Source of the DNA: Variovorax brevis
Lineage (GTDB): Bacteria > Pseudomonadota > Gammaproteobacteria > Burkholderiales > Burkholderiaceae_C
Assembly: GCF_030317105.1 (NCBI RefSeq)
Contig: NZ_JASZYG010000001.1
Location: 434,001-498,000, forward strand
DNA length: 64,000 bases
Direction of reading: 5' to 3'
Position numbers and translations under genes: made by a program. The notes under the pieces are model-generated. The model saw only the letters and a program-made list of their open reading frames with translations, did not search any database and was not told where the DNA came from. This document shows positions 52,096 through 61,784 of the stretch, one piece after another. The number at the start of each line of letters is the position of its first letter. Within the stretch, counting starts at the first letter, position 1.

Positions 52096-53514
52096 ATGCA
52101 TGCAGAAATCACCCGGGGCGGCGAAGGCCTGCCCGCGGTCAGCACGGGGCGCGCGTGGTACGCCGTCGCCGTGCTCCTGGTCGCCTACATCTTCTCGATC
52201 ATGGACCGGCAGATCCTCTCCCTGCTGGTCGGCCCGATCCAGAAGACGCTGGGCGTGAACGACACGCTCATCGGCCTGCTTCACGGCTTCACCTTCGCGG
52301 CCTTCTATGCCGTGATGGGCCTGCCGATCGCGCGGCTCATCGACCGCGGCAACCGCCGCGTGATCATTGCCATCGGCATTGCCGTGTGGAGCCTGGCCAC
52401 GGCCGCCAGTGGGCTGGCCCACGATTACTGGCACTTGCTCGTCGCACGCATCGTGGTCGCGGTGGGCGAGGCGGTGCTGATTCCGGGCACGGTCTCGTTG
52501 CTGGCCGACCTGTTCACCGCGGACAAGCGCGGCCGTGCGATCGGCGTCTTCGGCGCCGCGGGCCCGGTGGGCTCTGGCGTGGGGCTGTTCGCGGGCGGCC
52601 TGATCCTCGGCGCGTACACGCTGTCACGGCCCGTGCTGCCCTTCCTGGGCGCCATCGAGCCTTGGCAAGCGACCTTCATCGCAGTGGGTTTGCCGGGGGT
52701 CGTGGTGGCGGTCTTCATGCTGGCCGTGCCTGAACCGCGCGTCGCAAGGAAGGATCGCTCTGGCGCCCAGCAGCCGGCGTCGAAGGCCATCAACGTTCCG
52801 CTGTCGCAGGTCATGCACTACATCGTGAAGAACGGCCGCACCATCGGCACCTTCATCCTGGGGGCCGGGTTCTTCAACATGTGCGTGTACGGCTTCGGCG
52901 GCTGGGCGCCAACTTACTTCGTGCGCCATTTCGGCTTGAGTTACCAGGAGATCGGCAAGCTGCTTGGCGCGCTGATGATCGTCGTCGGACCTGCCGGCAC
53001 GCTCTGCGCGTCCTGGCTGGGTGAGCGCTGGATCCGGCGCGGCGTCGCCCACGGCTACATGCGGGTCGCGATGCTGGTCGCCGTCGGCATCACGGCATCG
53101 GGCTGCGCGATGGTGCTGGCGCCCACGCTGCAGCTTGCGCTCATCTTCCTGGGCTTCACCTGCTTCTTCTCCTTCTCCATGTTCGGCGTCGGCCCGGCCA
53201 TCGTTGCGCAGATCACCCCTGCGCCGATGCGTGGCCAGGTCGCTGCCATGTACACCGGCGGACTGAACCTCCTGGGTGCGGGCCTCGGCCCGGTCGCGAT
53301 CGGCCTGATCACCGACTACGTGCTGCGCGACCGCAACGCGGTCGGCACGTCCATGGTCATCGTGTTTCTCGTGGCCGGTTCGGTGGCGCTCCTGCTCATT
53401 CGCAGCGGCATCCGCTCCTTTGAAGGCTCGATGAAGCAGGCGGCCCAGTGGCGACTGGCGCGCGAGCCGCAAGACACCGCATCCGCCAGGGCCACCAGCG
53501 CGGCGCCGGGCTGA
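52096..53514 (+). CDS. MFS transporter of the sulfonate-type gene set
   Basis: A 472-residue major facilitator with twelve hydrophobic segments. VAYIFSIMDRQILSLLVGPIQ in the first helix, RLIDRGNRRVIIAIG as loop 2-3, and GEAVLIPGTVSLLADLFTADKRGRAIG around helix 5 resemble the aromatic/organic-acid MFS branch. Substrate unknown; in context it may import the carbon or sulfur source or export a product. It lies 34 bp after the reductase gene and 42 bp before the Bug gene. Confidence 0.82.
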   Translation: MHAEITRGGEGLPAVSTGRAWYAVAVLLVAYIFSIMDRQILSLLVGPIQKTLGVNDTLIGLLHGFTFAAFYAVMGLPIARLIDRGNRRVIIAIGIAVWSLATAASGLAHDYWHLLVARIVVAVGEAVLIPGTVSLLADLFTADKRGRAIGVFGAAGPVGSGVGLFAGGLILGAYTLSRPVLPFLGAIEPWQATFIAVGLPGVVVAVFMLAVPEPRVARKDRSGAQQPASKAINVPLSQVMHYIVKNGRTIGTFILGAGFFNMCVYGFGGWAPTYFVRHFGLSYQEIGKLLGALMIVVGPAGTLCASWLGERWIRRGVAHGYMRVAMLVAVGITASGCAMVLAPTLQLALIFLGFTCFFSFSMFGVGPAIVAQITPAPMRGQVAAMYTGGLNLLGAGLGPVAIGLITDYVLRDRNAVGTSMVIVFLVAGSVALLLIRSGIRSFEGSMKQAAQWRLAREPQDTASARATSAAPG

Positions 53515-53556
53515 CGCAATCAAGCAATCCATCAACCACAACGAAAGAGACAAGCC

Positions 53557-54537
53557 ATGCAAATCACGAAATTCCTGAAGGCGGCCGCGGTCGCCCTGGC
53601 GGGCGGCCTGATCGCCCTGGGCGCCGCGGCGCAAAGCTTTCCGTCGAAGAACGTTTCGCTGGTCGTTCCCTATCCGGCGGGCGGATCGGGCGACTACTTT
53701 GCGCGCCTCATCCAGCCGGAATACCAGAAGCGGCTGGGCCAGGCGATGATCGTCGAGAACATCGGCGGCGCCAGCGGCGCGCTGGGCGTGCAGAAGGTGC
53801 TGACTGCGCCCGCGGACGGCCACTACGAACTGCTCGGCACGCCCATGGACCTGGTGCTCGCACCGATGGCCCTGGCAGCCGTCAAGCACAAGCCCGAAGA
53901 CCTGCGGCTGGCGGGCGTGGTCGCATCGAGTTCGCTGGTGCTGCTGGTCAACAAGGACATCCCGGCCAACAACATCGACGAGTTCATTGCCTGGGCGAAG
54001 AAGCGGCCCAGCGTGTCCTATGGCAGCTCGGGCACGGGCTCGCTGTTCCATGTGGTGGGCGAGAAGTTCGCGCAAAGCACGGGCCTGAACATGGTGCATG
54101 TGCCCTACAAGGGCGGCAGCCAGTTCTTTGCCGACATCGTCGGCGGGCAGATCGACATCGCCTTCTGGACGCTGGCCGGCCCCACGCTCGGCCTCCTGAA
54201 GGAAGGCAAGGTCAAGGCGCTGGGCATCACCTCGCGCGAGCCGCATCCGATGTTCCCGGAACTGCCGCTGATGAGCCAGCACAAGCTGCTGCCGGACTTC
54301 ACCTACGACCTGTGGCTCGGCGTGCTGGTGCCCAAGGCGACGCCCGATGCCGCGGTCGCCACGATCCACACCGCGATGAACGAAATCATCCAGCTGCCTG
54401 CCGTGCGCAAAGGCACGCACGACACCGGCGCCCAGTCGCCGCGCGTCATGTCGCAGGCCGAGCTGGACAAGTACTACGCCAGCGAGATCGAGCGCTACAG
54501 GCGCGTGTTCAAGTCGATCAAGCTGGAACCGCAATAA
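53557..54537 (+). CDS. Bug/TctC-family periplasmic substrate-binding protein
   Basis: A 326-residue periplasmic binding protein of the Bug (tripartite tricarboxylate) family, abundant in Burkholderiales. The signal peptide ends LGAAAQ; SFPSKNVSLVVPYPAGGSGD is the family start, with NIGGASGALGVQKVL and VPYKGGSQFFADIVGGQID following. Such proteins usually bind small carboxylates or similar ligands. No TctA/TctB membrane pair is in the window, so it may only sense or hand its ligand to an unlinked carrier. Confidence 0.87.
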   Translation: MQITKFLKAAAVALAGGLIALGAAAQSFPSKNVSLVVPYPAGGSGDYFARLIQPEYQKRLGQAMIVENIGGASGALGVQKVLTAPADGHYELLGTPMDLVLAPMALAAVKHKPEDLRLAGVVASSSLVLLVNKDIPANNIDEFIAWAKKRPSVSYGSSGTGSLFHVVGEKFAQSTGLNMVHVPYKGGSQFFADIVGGQIDIAFWTLAGPTLGLLKEGKVKALGITSREPHPMFPELPLMSQHKLLPDFTYDLWLGVLVPKATPDAAVATIHTAMNEIIQLPAVRKGTHDTGAQSPRVMSQAELDKYYASEIERYRRVFKSIKLEPQ

Positions 54538-54565
54538 GCAATCTGATTCTTTGGAGACACAAGAA

Positions 54566-56188
54566 ATGTTTGGTTTGATGATGGATCGCCCCCTGCTGCT
54601 GTCAAGCCTGCTCGAGCACGCCGAGCAGCAGTTCCCGGACGTGGAAATCGTTTCGCGCGAAACGCACGGCCCGCTCTTTCGCTACACCTACCGTGACCTC
54701 GGCGCGCGCTCGCGCCGCCTGGCCAAGGCACTGGCCGCCCTCGGCATGGCGCGTGGCACCCGCGTCGCCACCGTGGCCTGGAACAACCACCGCCACCTGG
54801 AGGCTTACTTCGCGGTCTCCGGCAGCGGTGCCGTGCTGCACACCTGCAACCCGCGCCTGCATCCCGAGCAGCTCGCCTACATCCTCAACCACGCGGAAGA
54901 CCAGGTCGTGCTGCTGGACAGCACCTTCCTGCCGCTGGCCGAAGCCGTGGCACCGCTGTGCCCCGGCGTCACGGCCTGGGTGCTGATGACCGAAGCCGCG
55001 CAGATGCCCGCGCAGTCGAAGCTGGGCAACCTGCTGTGCTACGAGACGCTGCTGGAGGCACAGGACGACGTGTTCACCTGGCCCGAGTTTGACGAGCGCA
55101 CGGCCAGCTCGCTGTGCTTCACCTCGGGCACGACCGGCAACCCCAAGGGCGTGCTGTATTCGCACCGTTCCACCATGCTGCACAGCTTTGCACTGAGCCT
55201 GCCCGACACGCTCTCGCTGTCGGCGCGCGACTGCGTGCTGCCGGTGGTGCCCATGTTCCACGTTAACGCTTGGGGCATCCCCTATGCGGCGCCGATGAAC
55301 GGCTGCAAGCTGGTGCTGCCTGGCCCCAGGCTCGACGGCGCCAGCCTGTTCGAGCTGATGGAAAGCGAAGGCGTCACCTGCAGCGCCGGCGTGCCCACCA
55401 TCTGGCTCGGCCTGGCCCAGCACATGGAGGCCAAGGGCGTGAAGCCTTCGACCATGCACCGTTCGGTGGTGGGCGGTTCGGCCATGCCGCAATCGCTGAT
55501 CCGCGACTTCGACCAGAAGTTCGGCGTCGAGGTGCGCCACTGCTGGGGCATGACCGAGACCAGCCCGCTGGGCACGCAAGGCGCGCCGATGGGCAAGCAT
55601 GCGGCGCTGCCCATCGAGCAGCAGTACGCACTTCGCAGCAAGCAGGGCAGGGCGGTCTTCGGCGTGCAGCTGAAGGTGGTCGATGCCAACGGCCAGGACC
55701 TGCCGCGCGATGGCCAGTCGGCCGGCGAACTGATGGTGCGCGGTCCGTGGATCGTGTCCGAGTACTTCAAGGGCGAGAAGCCTGCGCTGCAAGGCGGCTG
55801 GTTCCCCACGGGCGACATCGCGACCATCGACGACGACGGCATCATGCAGATCACCGACCGGGTGAAGGACGTGATCAAGTCCGGTGGCGAATGGATCAGC
55901 TCCATCGACTTGGAGAACGCGGCCATGGGCCATCCGGCGCTCGCGATGGCGGCGGTGATCGGCGTGAAGCATCCCAAGTGGGACGAGCGTCCGGTGCTGT
56001 GCGCGGTGAAGAAGCCGGGCCATGAGGTCGACAAGGCCGCGGTGCTCGACTTCCTCGGCGACAAGGTGGCCAAGTGGTGGCTGCCGGACGAGGTGATCTT
56101 CATCGACAGCCTGCCCATGGGCGCGACCGGCAAGGTCCAGAAGATGGACCTGCGCCTGAAGTACGCCGACGTGCTGGTTTCGGAGTGA
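54566..56188 (+). CDS. Fatty-acid/carboxylate CoA ligase (AMP-dependent synthetase)
   Basis: A 540-residue adenylate-forming enzyme that converts a carboxylic acid, ATP and CoA to acyl-CoA. The motifs [50 protein letters not shown] and the catalytic lysine in [10 protein letters not shown] are present. The set resembles medium-chain or methylmercaptopropionate-type ligases. ATG 54566 has GGAGA 8 bases upstream, better than the frame start at 54551. It would activate the acid made by the aldehyde dehydrogenase 2 kb downstream. Confidence 0.88.
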   Translation: MFGLMMDRPLLLSSLLEHAEQQFPDVEIVSRETHGPLFRYTYRDLGARSRRLAKALAALGMARGTRVATVAWNNHRHLEAYFAVSGSGAVLHTCNPRLHPEQLAYILNHAEDQVVLLDSTFLPLAEAVAPLCPGVTAWVLMTEAAQMPAQSKLGNLLCYETLLEAQDDVFTWPEFDERTASSLCFTSGTTGNPKGVLYSHRSTMLHSFALSLPDTLSLSARDCVLPVVPMFHVNAWGIPYAAPMNGCKLVLPGPRLDGASLFELMESEGVTCSAGVPTIWLGLAQHMEAKGVKPSTMHRSVVGGSAMPQSLIRDFDQKFGVEVRHCWGMTETSPLGTQGAPMGKHAALPIEQQYALRSKQGRAVFGVQLKVVDANGQDLPRDGQSAGELMVRGPWIVSEYFKGEKPALQGGWFPTGDIATIDDDGIMQITDRVKDVIKSGGEWISSIDLENAAMGHPALAMAAVIGVKHPKWDERPVLCAVKKPGHEVDKAAVLDFLGDKVAKWWLPDEVIFIDSLPMGATGKVQKMDLRLKYADVLVSE

Positions 56189-56193
56189 CCTCC

Positions 56194-56664
56194 ATGGCCG
56201 ATACGCAATTCCGGCCCTTGGCCGCCTCCTGCGGTTGTGGCGCGAGCCGCTTCCGCGTGAACGCGCGCCCCTTCGCGCGCTTCATCTGCCACTGCACGAT
56301 CTGCCAGGCCTACACGGGCAAGCCCTTTTCGGACGTGACGGTGCTGCGCGCCCGCGACGTCGACGTGGAGGAGGGGGCGCAGGTCACCTACCGCAAGCAC
56401 AAGCTGCCGCCCAACATCGAGCGGGGCACCTGCGCATCGTGCGGCAAGCCGGTGCTCGAGTTCGGCCTGGCCGGACCGGCCAAGCTGGCCTTCGTGCCCA
56501 CCGCCAACTACGCCGACACCGCGGCGCTGCCGCCGGCTTCGCTGCACATGTTCTATCACCGCCGCGTGCGCGACGCGCACGACGGCCTGCCCCGCTACAG
56601 CGGCTACCTGCGCAGCCAGTTGGCCGTGATCGGGCTCATGTTGCGCGGCCTCTTTTCTGGTTGA
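56194..56664 (+). CDS. GFA/CENP-V zinc-binding family protein
   Basis: A 156-residue protein of the glutathione-dependent formaldehyde-activating (GFA) fold. The zinc-binding cysteines are in [21 protein letters not shown] and [14 protein letters not shown]. Family members include formaldehyde-glutathione enzymes and many uncharacterised proteins. In this set it could handle formaldehyde or another aldehyde released by the monooxygenase. It begins 5 bp after the CoA ligase stop. Confidence 0.8.
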   Translation: MADTQFRPLAASCGCGASRFRVNARPFARFICHCTICQAYTGKPFSDVTVLRARDVDVEEGAQVTYRKHKLPPNIERGTCASCGKPVLEFGLAGPAKLAFVPTANYADTAALPPASLHMFYHRRVRDAHDGLPRYSGYLRSQLAVIGLMLRGLFSG

Positions 56665-56670
56665 AGCAAC

Positions 56671-57690
56671 ATGCTGACCCTGACCCGACTGCGACCTGCC
56701 GCCTGGCAGGCCGTCATGCCCGGCGCGCTGACCGCAGCCACCATCGCGCTCGCCGCCACCTTCATCTCGGAGCACTATGGCGGTCCGCAACTGCTCTACG
56801 CATTGTTCTTCGGCATGGCGTTCAACTTCCTGGCCGGCGATGCGCGCATCCAGCCAGGCATCGACTTCGTGGCGCGCCGCCTGCTGCGCTTTGGCGTCGC
56901 ACTTCTGGGCGCACGCATCACCGTCGGGCAGGTCACGGCGCTGGGCATCGGGCCCGTGGTGCTGGTGGTGGTGGGCACGGTGGCGACCATCGCCTTCGGT
57001 GCCTTCCTGGGCAAGCGCCTCGAACGCTCCACCAGCGAAGGACTGCTGACCGGTGGGGCCGTGGGCATCTGCGGTGCATCCGCCGCGCTGGCCCTGTCGG
57101 CGGTGATGCCGAAGAACGCCGAGAACCAGCGCTTCACGCTGCTCACGGTGGTGGGCGTGACGGCCCTGTCAACGCTGGCGATGATTCTCTATCCCGCCAT
57201 CGCCCGGCTGTTCGGCCTGGACGCAACGGATGCCGGCATCTTCTTTGGCGGCACCATCCACGACGTCGCACAGGTGGTCGGCGCGGGCGCCATGGTCTCG
57301 CCCGAGGCGGCTGACACGGCCACGGTCGTCAAGCTTCTGCGCGTGGCCTTGCTGGTGCCGGCGGTGATGGTCTTTTCCCTGATCTATCGCGGCCAGCAAT
57401 CCGGGGCACAACCGTCCGAACGGCCGCCCCTGCTGCCGGCTTTCCTGGTGGGATTCATCGCACTGGTGGCCCTGAACAGCACCGGCGCGATCCCGCACGA
57501 GGTGAGCGGCGCGCTGAGCCAGGTTTCACGCTGGTGCCTTGTCGCTGCCATCGCGGGCCTGGGGGTGAAGACATCCTTCCAGCAACTCGCCGCCCTGGGC
57601 TGGCGACCGGTCGCGCTGATGGTGGGTGAAACGGTGTTCCTGGCCGCGCTGAATCTGGGCGGCATCGCATTGCTGCACCGATGGGGTTGA
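56671..57690 (+). CDS. YeiH/PSE-family putative anion (sulfate/sulfite) exporter
   Basis: A 339-residue inner-membrane protein of the YeiH/UPF0324 family with about ten hydrophobic segments. [36 protein letters not shown] and [20 protein letters not shown] are characteristic. The family is annotated as putative sulfate exporter; experimental support is limited. In a gene set with an SsuD-like enzyme, export of sulfite or sulfate makes sense. It starts 6 bp after the GFA gene. Confidence 0.83.
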   Translation: MLTLTRLRPAAWQAVMPGALTAATIALAATFISEHYGGPQLLYALFFGMAFNFLAGDARIQPGIDFVARRLLRFGVALLGARITVGQVTALGIGPVVLVVVGTVATIAFGAFLGKRLERSTSEGLLTGGAVGICGASAALALSAVMPKNAENQRFTLLTVVGVTALSTLAMILYPAIARLFGLDATDAGIFFGGTIHDVAQVVGAGAMVSPEAADTATVVKLLRVALLVPAVMVFSLIYRGQQSGAQPSERPPLLPAFLVGFIALVALNSTGAIPHEVSGALSQVSRWCLVAAIAGLGVKTSFQQLAALGWRPVALMVGETVFLAALNLGGIALLHRWG

Positions 57691-57734
57691 GCTGCGCGAC
57701 GGGAAATCCACTTTTTCAGTAATCGCTATTCATC

Positions 57735-58277
57735 ATGAATCACATGAACCAACTTCTTGAAGAATCCGGACAACGCCTGGCTGCCAGCGAGGAAGGCCGT
57801 GTTGCGTTTATCGAAGCCCAGTGGCACTCCGACATCGTGCAACAGGCACGCGAGGCGTTCCTGGATGAGATGGAGCGCCAGGGATTTGCCCGCGCCCGCA
57901 TCGACGTCATCGGCGTCCCAGGCGCATTTGAAATCCCGCTGCTTGCGAAGCGCCTGGCACTTTCCGGCCGGTATGCCGCCATCGTGGGTTGCGCACTGGT
58001 CGTCGATGGCGGGATCTACCGTCACGAGTTCGTTGCCGCCACGGTGGTCAATTCGTTGATGACGGTGCAACTGGAGACGAACGTGCCGATACTTTCCGCC
58101 GTGCTCACACCGCACCATTTCCATGAGCATGTGGAGCATCGCAAGTACTTCCACCGGCACTTCGCGGTCAAGGGCACGGAAGCTGCGCAGGCGTGCGCCA
58201 GGACGATCGAGGGCTTGCGAAGAGTCGAACAGTCGTCGGCCGCGCGGCGCGGGACACCATCAAGGCAATCAGCATGA
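57735..58277 (+). CDS. ribH: 6,7-Dimethyl-8-ribityllumazine synthase, second-type (RibH2-like)
   Basis: Catalyses the penultimate riboflavin step, condensing the ribityl-aminopyrimidine with dihydroxybutanone phosphate. The 180-residue protein keeps VAFIEAQWHSDIVQQAREAF, VIGVPGAFEIPLLAKRLA, VVDGGIYRHEFVA, VPILSAVLTPHHF and a KGTEAA region. The divergent details fit the decameric RibH2 type found in addition to the housekeeping enzyme. Here it would raise flavin supply for the monooxygenase and reductases. Its stop overlaps the ATG of the aldehyde dehydrogenase (ATGA). The ribosome site is weak. Confidence 0.85.
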   Translation: MNHMNQLLEESGQRLAASEEGRVAFIEAQWHSDIVQQAREAFLDEMERQGFARARIDVIGVPGAFEIPLLAKRLALSGRYAAIVGCALVVDGGIYRHEFVAATVVNSLMTVQLETNVPILSAVLTPHHFHEHVEHRKYFHRHFAVKGTEAAQACARTIEGLRRVEQSSAARRGTPSRQSA

Positions 58278-59749
58278 ACAACTCACCATTTCAATCGGCT
58301 TCGACTCTTGCGGCCAACGAGCGCGTCGCGCGCATCTTCGGCGCGCAGCAAGCCGCCTTCCTGGCGGCCCCTTCACCCACGGCCGCCGAGCGGCTCGGCC
58401 GACTCAAGGCACTCAAGGTACAGCTGTCGCGCTACCAGGACGTGCTGGCTGACGCCATGAGCCGCGACTTTGGCCATCGCGCGCACGCCGAATCGAAGAT
58501 GCTCGACCTGCTGGGTTCGATGCTGGAGCTCAATCACGCCATCTCCCATGTGAAGCGCTGGATGAAGCCCAGCCGGCGCAGCACTGAACTGCTGTTCCTG
58601 TCCAACAGCGTCAAGGTGATGTACCAACCCAAGGGCGTGGTTGGCGTGATCACGCCGTGGAACTTCCCGATCTACCTGGCCCTGGGGCCAGCCATCGCTG
58701 CACTGGCCGCGGGCAATCGCGTGATGATCAAGATGCCGGAAGCGACGCCGGCCACCAATGCCGTCTTCAAGACGCTGCTGGCCGAGGTCTTTGCGGAAGA
58801 CCTGGTGGCCGTGGTCGGCGAGGAACTGCTCGACCCGAACGTCTTCACCTCGCTGCCCTTCAACCACATCGTCTTCACCGGCTCGCCGGGCGTGGGCAAG
58901 ATCGTGATGCGCACGGCTGCAGACAACCTGACGCCCGTGACGCTGGAACTCGGCGGCAAGTCGCCAGCCCTCGTCACGCGCAACTACGCCGTGGCCGATG
59001 CCGCCAGGCGCATCACGCATGGCAAGTCCACCAACGCAGGGCAGATCTGCGTGGCACCCGACTATGCGTTGGTGCCGCGCGAAAGCGTCGATGCCTTCAT
59101 CGCCGGCGTGCGGCGCACCTTCGACGCCTTCTTCGACAACAAGACGGCGGGCAATCCGGACTACACCTCGGTCGTCGACGAGCGCCAATACCGGCGCATC
59201 AACAAACTGCTGGACGACGCGCGGGCCAAGGGCGCGCACATCGAGTCCTGCGGCCCGGCGCCGGTGGGCGAGGAGCGCACGCTGCCGCTGCAAATCATCA
59301 CCAACGTCACGCCCGACATGCTGGTGATGAAGGAAGAGATCTTTGGCCCGGTCCTTCCGGTGGTTCCCTACGACACCATGGATGAAGCCATTGACTTCAT
59401 CAACGCGCGCGAGCGGCCGTTGGCCCTGTACTGCTTCGGCCACGACAGCGCCGAGCGCGAGGATTTGCTGCGCCGTACCCATTCAGGCGGCGTCTCGGTC
59501 AACGACTGGGGATGGCACGTGGTGAACCACGACGCGCCCTTTGGCGGCATCGGCAATTCGGGAATGGGCAACTACCACGGAGAGGAAGGCTTCCGGGAGT
59601 TGTCGCACGCGAAGACGGTGTTCAAGCGCCACCGCTTCTTTCCCATCGACCTTTTCTATCCGCCGTACGGCACGTTCATCCAGCGCATGGCGCTGAAGTT
59701 TTTCCTGGGCAACGCGGATCCGAAGCTCGGGTCGCCGGACCAGCACTGA
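58274..59749 (+). CDS. Coniferyl-aldehyde-dehydrogenase-like ALDH
   Basis: A 491-residue NAD(P)-dependent aldehyde dehydrogenase. Features include PKGVVGVITPWNFPIYLALGP, FTGSPGVGKIVM, the catalytic Glu in LELGGKSPALVT, catalytic Cys in NAGQICVAPDY and KEEIFGPVLPVVPYD. The C-terminal YPPYGTFIQRMALKFFLGN is typical of the CalB/coniferyl aldehyde subgroup. It would oxidise the aldehyde formed by the monooxygenase to a carboxylate for the CoA ligase. It is translationally coupled to ribH. Confidence 0.9.
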   Translation: MNNSPFQSASTLAANERVARIFGAQQAAFLAAPSPTAAERLGRLKALKVQLSRYQDVLADAMSRDFGHRAHAESKMLDLLGSMLELNHAISHVKRWMKPSRRSTELLFLSNSVKVMYQPKGVVGVITPWNFPIYLALGPAIAALAAGNRVMIKMPEATPATNAVFKTLLAEVFAEDLVAVVGEELLDPNVFTSLPFNHIVFTGSPGVGKIVMRTAADNLTPVTLELGGKSPALVTRNYAVADAARRITHGKSTNAGQICVAPDYALVPRESVDAFIAGVRRTFDAFFDNKTAGNPDYTSVVDERQYRRINKLLDDARAKGAHIESCGPAPVGEERTLPLQIITNVTPDMLVMKEEIFGPVLPVVPYDTMDEAIDFINARERPLALYCFGHDSAEREDLLRRTHSGGVSVNDWGWHVVNHDAPFGGIGNSGMGNYHGEEGFRELSHAKTVFKRHRFFPIDLFYPPYGTFIQRMALKFFLGNADPKLGSPDQH

Positions 59750-59767
59750 AGCGACAGGCGCAATCCC

Positions 59768-60370
59768 TTGCAAGCATCGATCGTCATCGGTGATCCGAAA
59801 GCGCGGTCACGCACGGCACGTGCCGCGGCCATGCTGGCGACGGCGCTGACCGGGAACGAACCCGCGAAGTCGATCGAAGTCGTCGGGTTCGGTCCCGACG
59901 CATTGGGGCGCAAGCGCCGGGGCGTCGAGGCGGCTGTGGGCACCGTGGCCAGATCGCGCCTCGTCATCGTTGCGAGTCCCATCGACAAGGGTACCTACAC
60001 GGACCTGCTCAAGGTTTTTCTCGGGCAGTTCGACGGCGTCACGGGCTTGCATGATGTGGTGGCCATTCCCTTGATGCTCGGTGCGAGCAGCGTTCACGGC
60101 ACGGCGGCGGAACGCTTGCTCAAGCCAGTGCTGGTCAAGCTTGGCGCCCTTTGCCCGGCGCCGGGTCTCTTCCTGCTGGAAAAGGGTTTTGAAGATGGCC
60201 TGGCCATCCAGTCCTATGCGAACAAATGGGGGAACGTGGTGCGCGCCGGTGCCACCCTGCGTGCCCACGGCAGAAGGTCGGACAAGTCCCCAGTGACTCA
60301 AAGCCAAGGCGACTTGCACGCCTCAACGCTGCGCGACCAGGCACTCGCGTGCGACGCGCAGCAGCGGTAG
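59768..60370 (+). CDS. NADPH-dependent FMN reductase family protein
   Basis: A 200-residue flavodoxin-fold oxidoreductase. It starts (TTG at 59768) MQASIVIGDPKARSRTARAA and keeps the SsuE-like pattern VIVASPIDKGTYTDLLKVFL, with IPLMLGASSVHGTAAERLLKPVLVKLGA. It could provide reduced FMN to the SsuD-like enzyme, making it a second reductase in the set. The last 40 residues are polar and probably disordered. Confidence 0.75.
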   Translation: MQASIVIGDPKARSRTARAAAMLATALTGNEPAKSIEVVGFGPDALGRKRRGVEAAVGTVARSRLVIVASPIDKGTYTDLLKVFLGQFDGVTGLHDVVAIPLMLGASSVHGTAAERLLKPVLVKLGALCPAPGLFLLEKGFEDGLAIQSYANKWGNVVRAGATLRAHGRRSDKSPVTQSQGDLHASTLRDQALACDAQQR

Positions 60371-60445
60371 CGGATCAGCGTTCGCATTCGCAATATCAAA
60401 CCTGCAGCTCAAGCATGACAGGCGGAGTCGCCATCTGGCAGATGC

Positions 60446-60643
60446 CTACAACAAGCGCATCCCAGCAAAGGCAAGTGTCACAAAGACAAGCACGATGAAG
60501 ATAACCGTGCCCCACACAGACGGCTGCCGTGATCGCGGTTCTTCTCTTTTTGGCGCGTTCAGCGACGCGTACTGGCTTGGTCGCTCTTCGCGTTCGGGGC
60601 GATCAACCCACCAGCCGGTGTTGTGCTCTGTGTTTTCTGGCAT
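60446..60643 (-). CDS. Possible small single-TM protein
   Basis: A 65-residue protein with a hydrophilic N-terminus and one C-terminal helix (WGTVIFIVLVFVTLAFAGM), the layout of a tail-anchored membrane peptide. The ribosome site is poor. It lies 77 bp after the luxI stop on the same strand. Composition is credible for a gene, but no family is known. Confidence 0.45.
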   Translation of the reverse strand: MPENTEHNTGWWVDRPEREERPSQYASLNAPKREEPRSRQPSVWGTVIFIVLVFVTLAFAGMRLL

Positions 60644-60720
60644 CCGGAAAGTGTATTTACAAAGTACTACCTTGTACTTCCCAGCCTTGTGACTTCTGCC
60701 CGCATCTGCGGAACTTCTTG

Positions 60721-61317
60721 TCAGTGCGTCCGCGCGGAGGAGGCGATGCGTTGTTGCGTGCGCGGCTTGACCTCGATCCAGCAGGCAAAGATGGGATGGC
60801 CGTCCACAATGAGTGGCGGACCGGCCCGGCGGGCCTCAAAGCCTTCGCGGCGCAGCAGACGCTCAATGCCCAGGGGAGACACCGTGATGATGCGCTCGAC
60901 GCCATGCGCGCGCGCAAGCTCCAAAGCGCTTGTCAGCAGCGCCACCGCGACCGGCGAAGAAAATTGCCCGAGTGCGTTGCCCACCGGCGACGTGAAGTCC
61001 ACGGCCGCAAAACGCGACAGCTCCCACACACGCGCATCGCACGGCGGCGCCACGCCGCCCATCAGCTGGGGAAATACCTCGCCGAGCAGGTAAGGTGTGG
61101 TGGTAGGCAGCAGCCGCGCCACGCCCACCACGTTTTCCGACGCGTCGCGCGCCGCAAGGTACATCGTGTCCTGGTGATCGAACTGGTCCCGCTCCAGACC
61201 GTGCTCCGTGACCAGGTCCCATCCCAATGTTTCAACAAAGACCTTGTATCTGTACCGTCCAACTTCCTCGAGCACTTGCGTTGTGAGCTGATGTGGCCGT
61301 CCTGCCAGTATTTCCAT
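60721..61317 (-). CDS. luxI: Acyl-homoserine-lactone synthase, LuxI family
   Basis: Makes an N-acyl-homoserine lactone from S-adenosylmethionine and acyl-ACP. The 198-residue protein has the LuxI fold and invariant residues: Arg23 and Phe27 (YRYKVF), Trp33 (LGWDL), Asp44 and Asp47, Arg68 (VARLL), and Glu99 and Arg102 (WELSRF). The acyl chain length cannot be inferred. An in-frame ATG ten codons upstream (61347) is possible, but ATG 61317 fits the family start (MEILAGR). A perfect 16-bp lux box lies 58 bp before this ATG. The gene follows the RsaM-like gene in the same direction. Confidence 0.93.
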   Translation of the reverse strand: MEILAGRPHQLTTQVLEEVGRYRYKVFVETLGWDLVTEHGLERDQFDHQDTMYLAARDASENVVGVARLLPTTTPYLLGEVFPQLMGGVAPPCDARVWELSRFAAVDFTSPVGNALGQFSSPVAVALLTSALELARAHGVERIITVSPLGIERLLRREGFEARRAGPPLIVDGHPIFACWIEVKPRTQQRIASSARTH

Positions 61318-61374
61318 TGCTTCTTTCCGATGACATTTCGGAAGCATTTCAGCCCGCTGTGCGCCAGCGCGAAA

Positions 61375-61390
61375 CTATCAGTTCTGATAG
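61375..61390 (-). promoter_or_regulatory. lux box upstream of luxI
   Basis: CTATCAGTTCTGATAG is a perfect inverted repeat (CTATCAG-TT-CTGATAG). It resembles the consensus for LuxR-type regulators (for example CTGTCAG-AT-CTGACAG). It lies between the RsaM-like stop and the luxI start, the usual place for autoinduction. Confidence 0.75.
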
Positions 61391-61391
61391 G

Positions 61392-61784
61392 TCACAGCGC
61401 GTAACGCCTGCAGACGGCGTGGAAAGCTGGTGTGTTCCAATCGATCGCATCGATCCAGGAGGCTAGGACCTCGAGACTTTCGTCCCACGGCAGGGCCGAA
61501 TGCGCCTCGCCCACCACCTGCACATTGGTGCGCGGCAAGCCCAGGCGGATCACCCGGGGAACGGACGATGCCGTGTCCAACTGCCAGTCCCAACCGAGAC
61601 TGACGCGCGGTTCGCTCGCGCCAACCCACTCCGTGTAACCAGAAAGTGTCGTTGCAGCCCCACAACGCGTCGGTGCGGGAGCCGGGTCATGATCGTCAAT
61701 TCCAGAGATCAGATGAACCAGTTCGATGTCGCTGAGGTCTTGCCGGCGCAGGCGCAAGAGCCCATCCGGGGCCAATGGAAGCAT
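61392..61784 (-). CDS. RsaM/DUF4902-like quorum-sensing modulator
   Basis: A 130-residue protein between luxR and luxI. It begins MLPLAPDGLLRLRRQDLSDI and has the pattern SGYTEWVGASEPRVSLGWDW and LPRTNVQVVGEAHSALP. The gene position and features (SLGWDW core) match the RsaM/TofM/AbaM group (DUF4902), which lies between synthase and receptor in Burkholderia, Acinetobacter and relatives and dampens autoinduction. How it acts is not fully settled. ATG 61784 has GGAG upstream. Confidence 0.75.
   Translation of the reverse strand: MLPLAPDGLLRLRRQDLSDIELVHLISGIDDHDPAPAPTRCGAATTLSGYTEWVGASEPRVSLGWDWQLDTASSVPRVIRLGLPRTNVQVVGEAHSALPWDESLEVLASWIDAIDWNTPAFHAVCRRYAL

Noticed and set aside
52624..54534. 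636-codon minus-strand frame opposite the MFS and Bug genes
   Set aside because: It spans two well-supported genes in antisense, and the translation is His/Arg/Gln-rich without motifs.
57691..57734. FMN riboswitch before the lumazine synthase gene
   Set aside because: The gap is only 44 bases, too short for the conserved RFN element.
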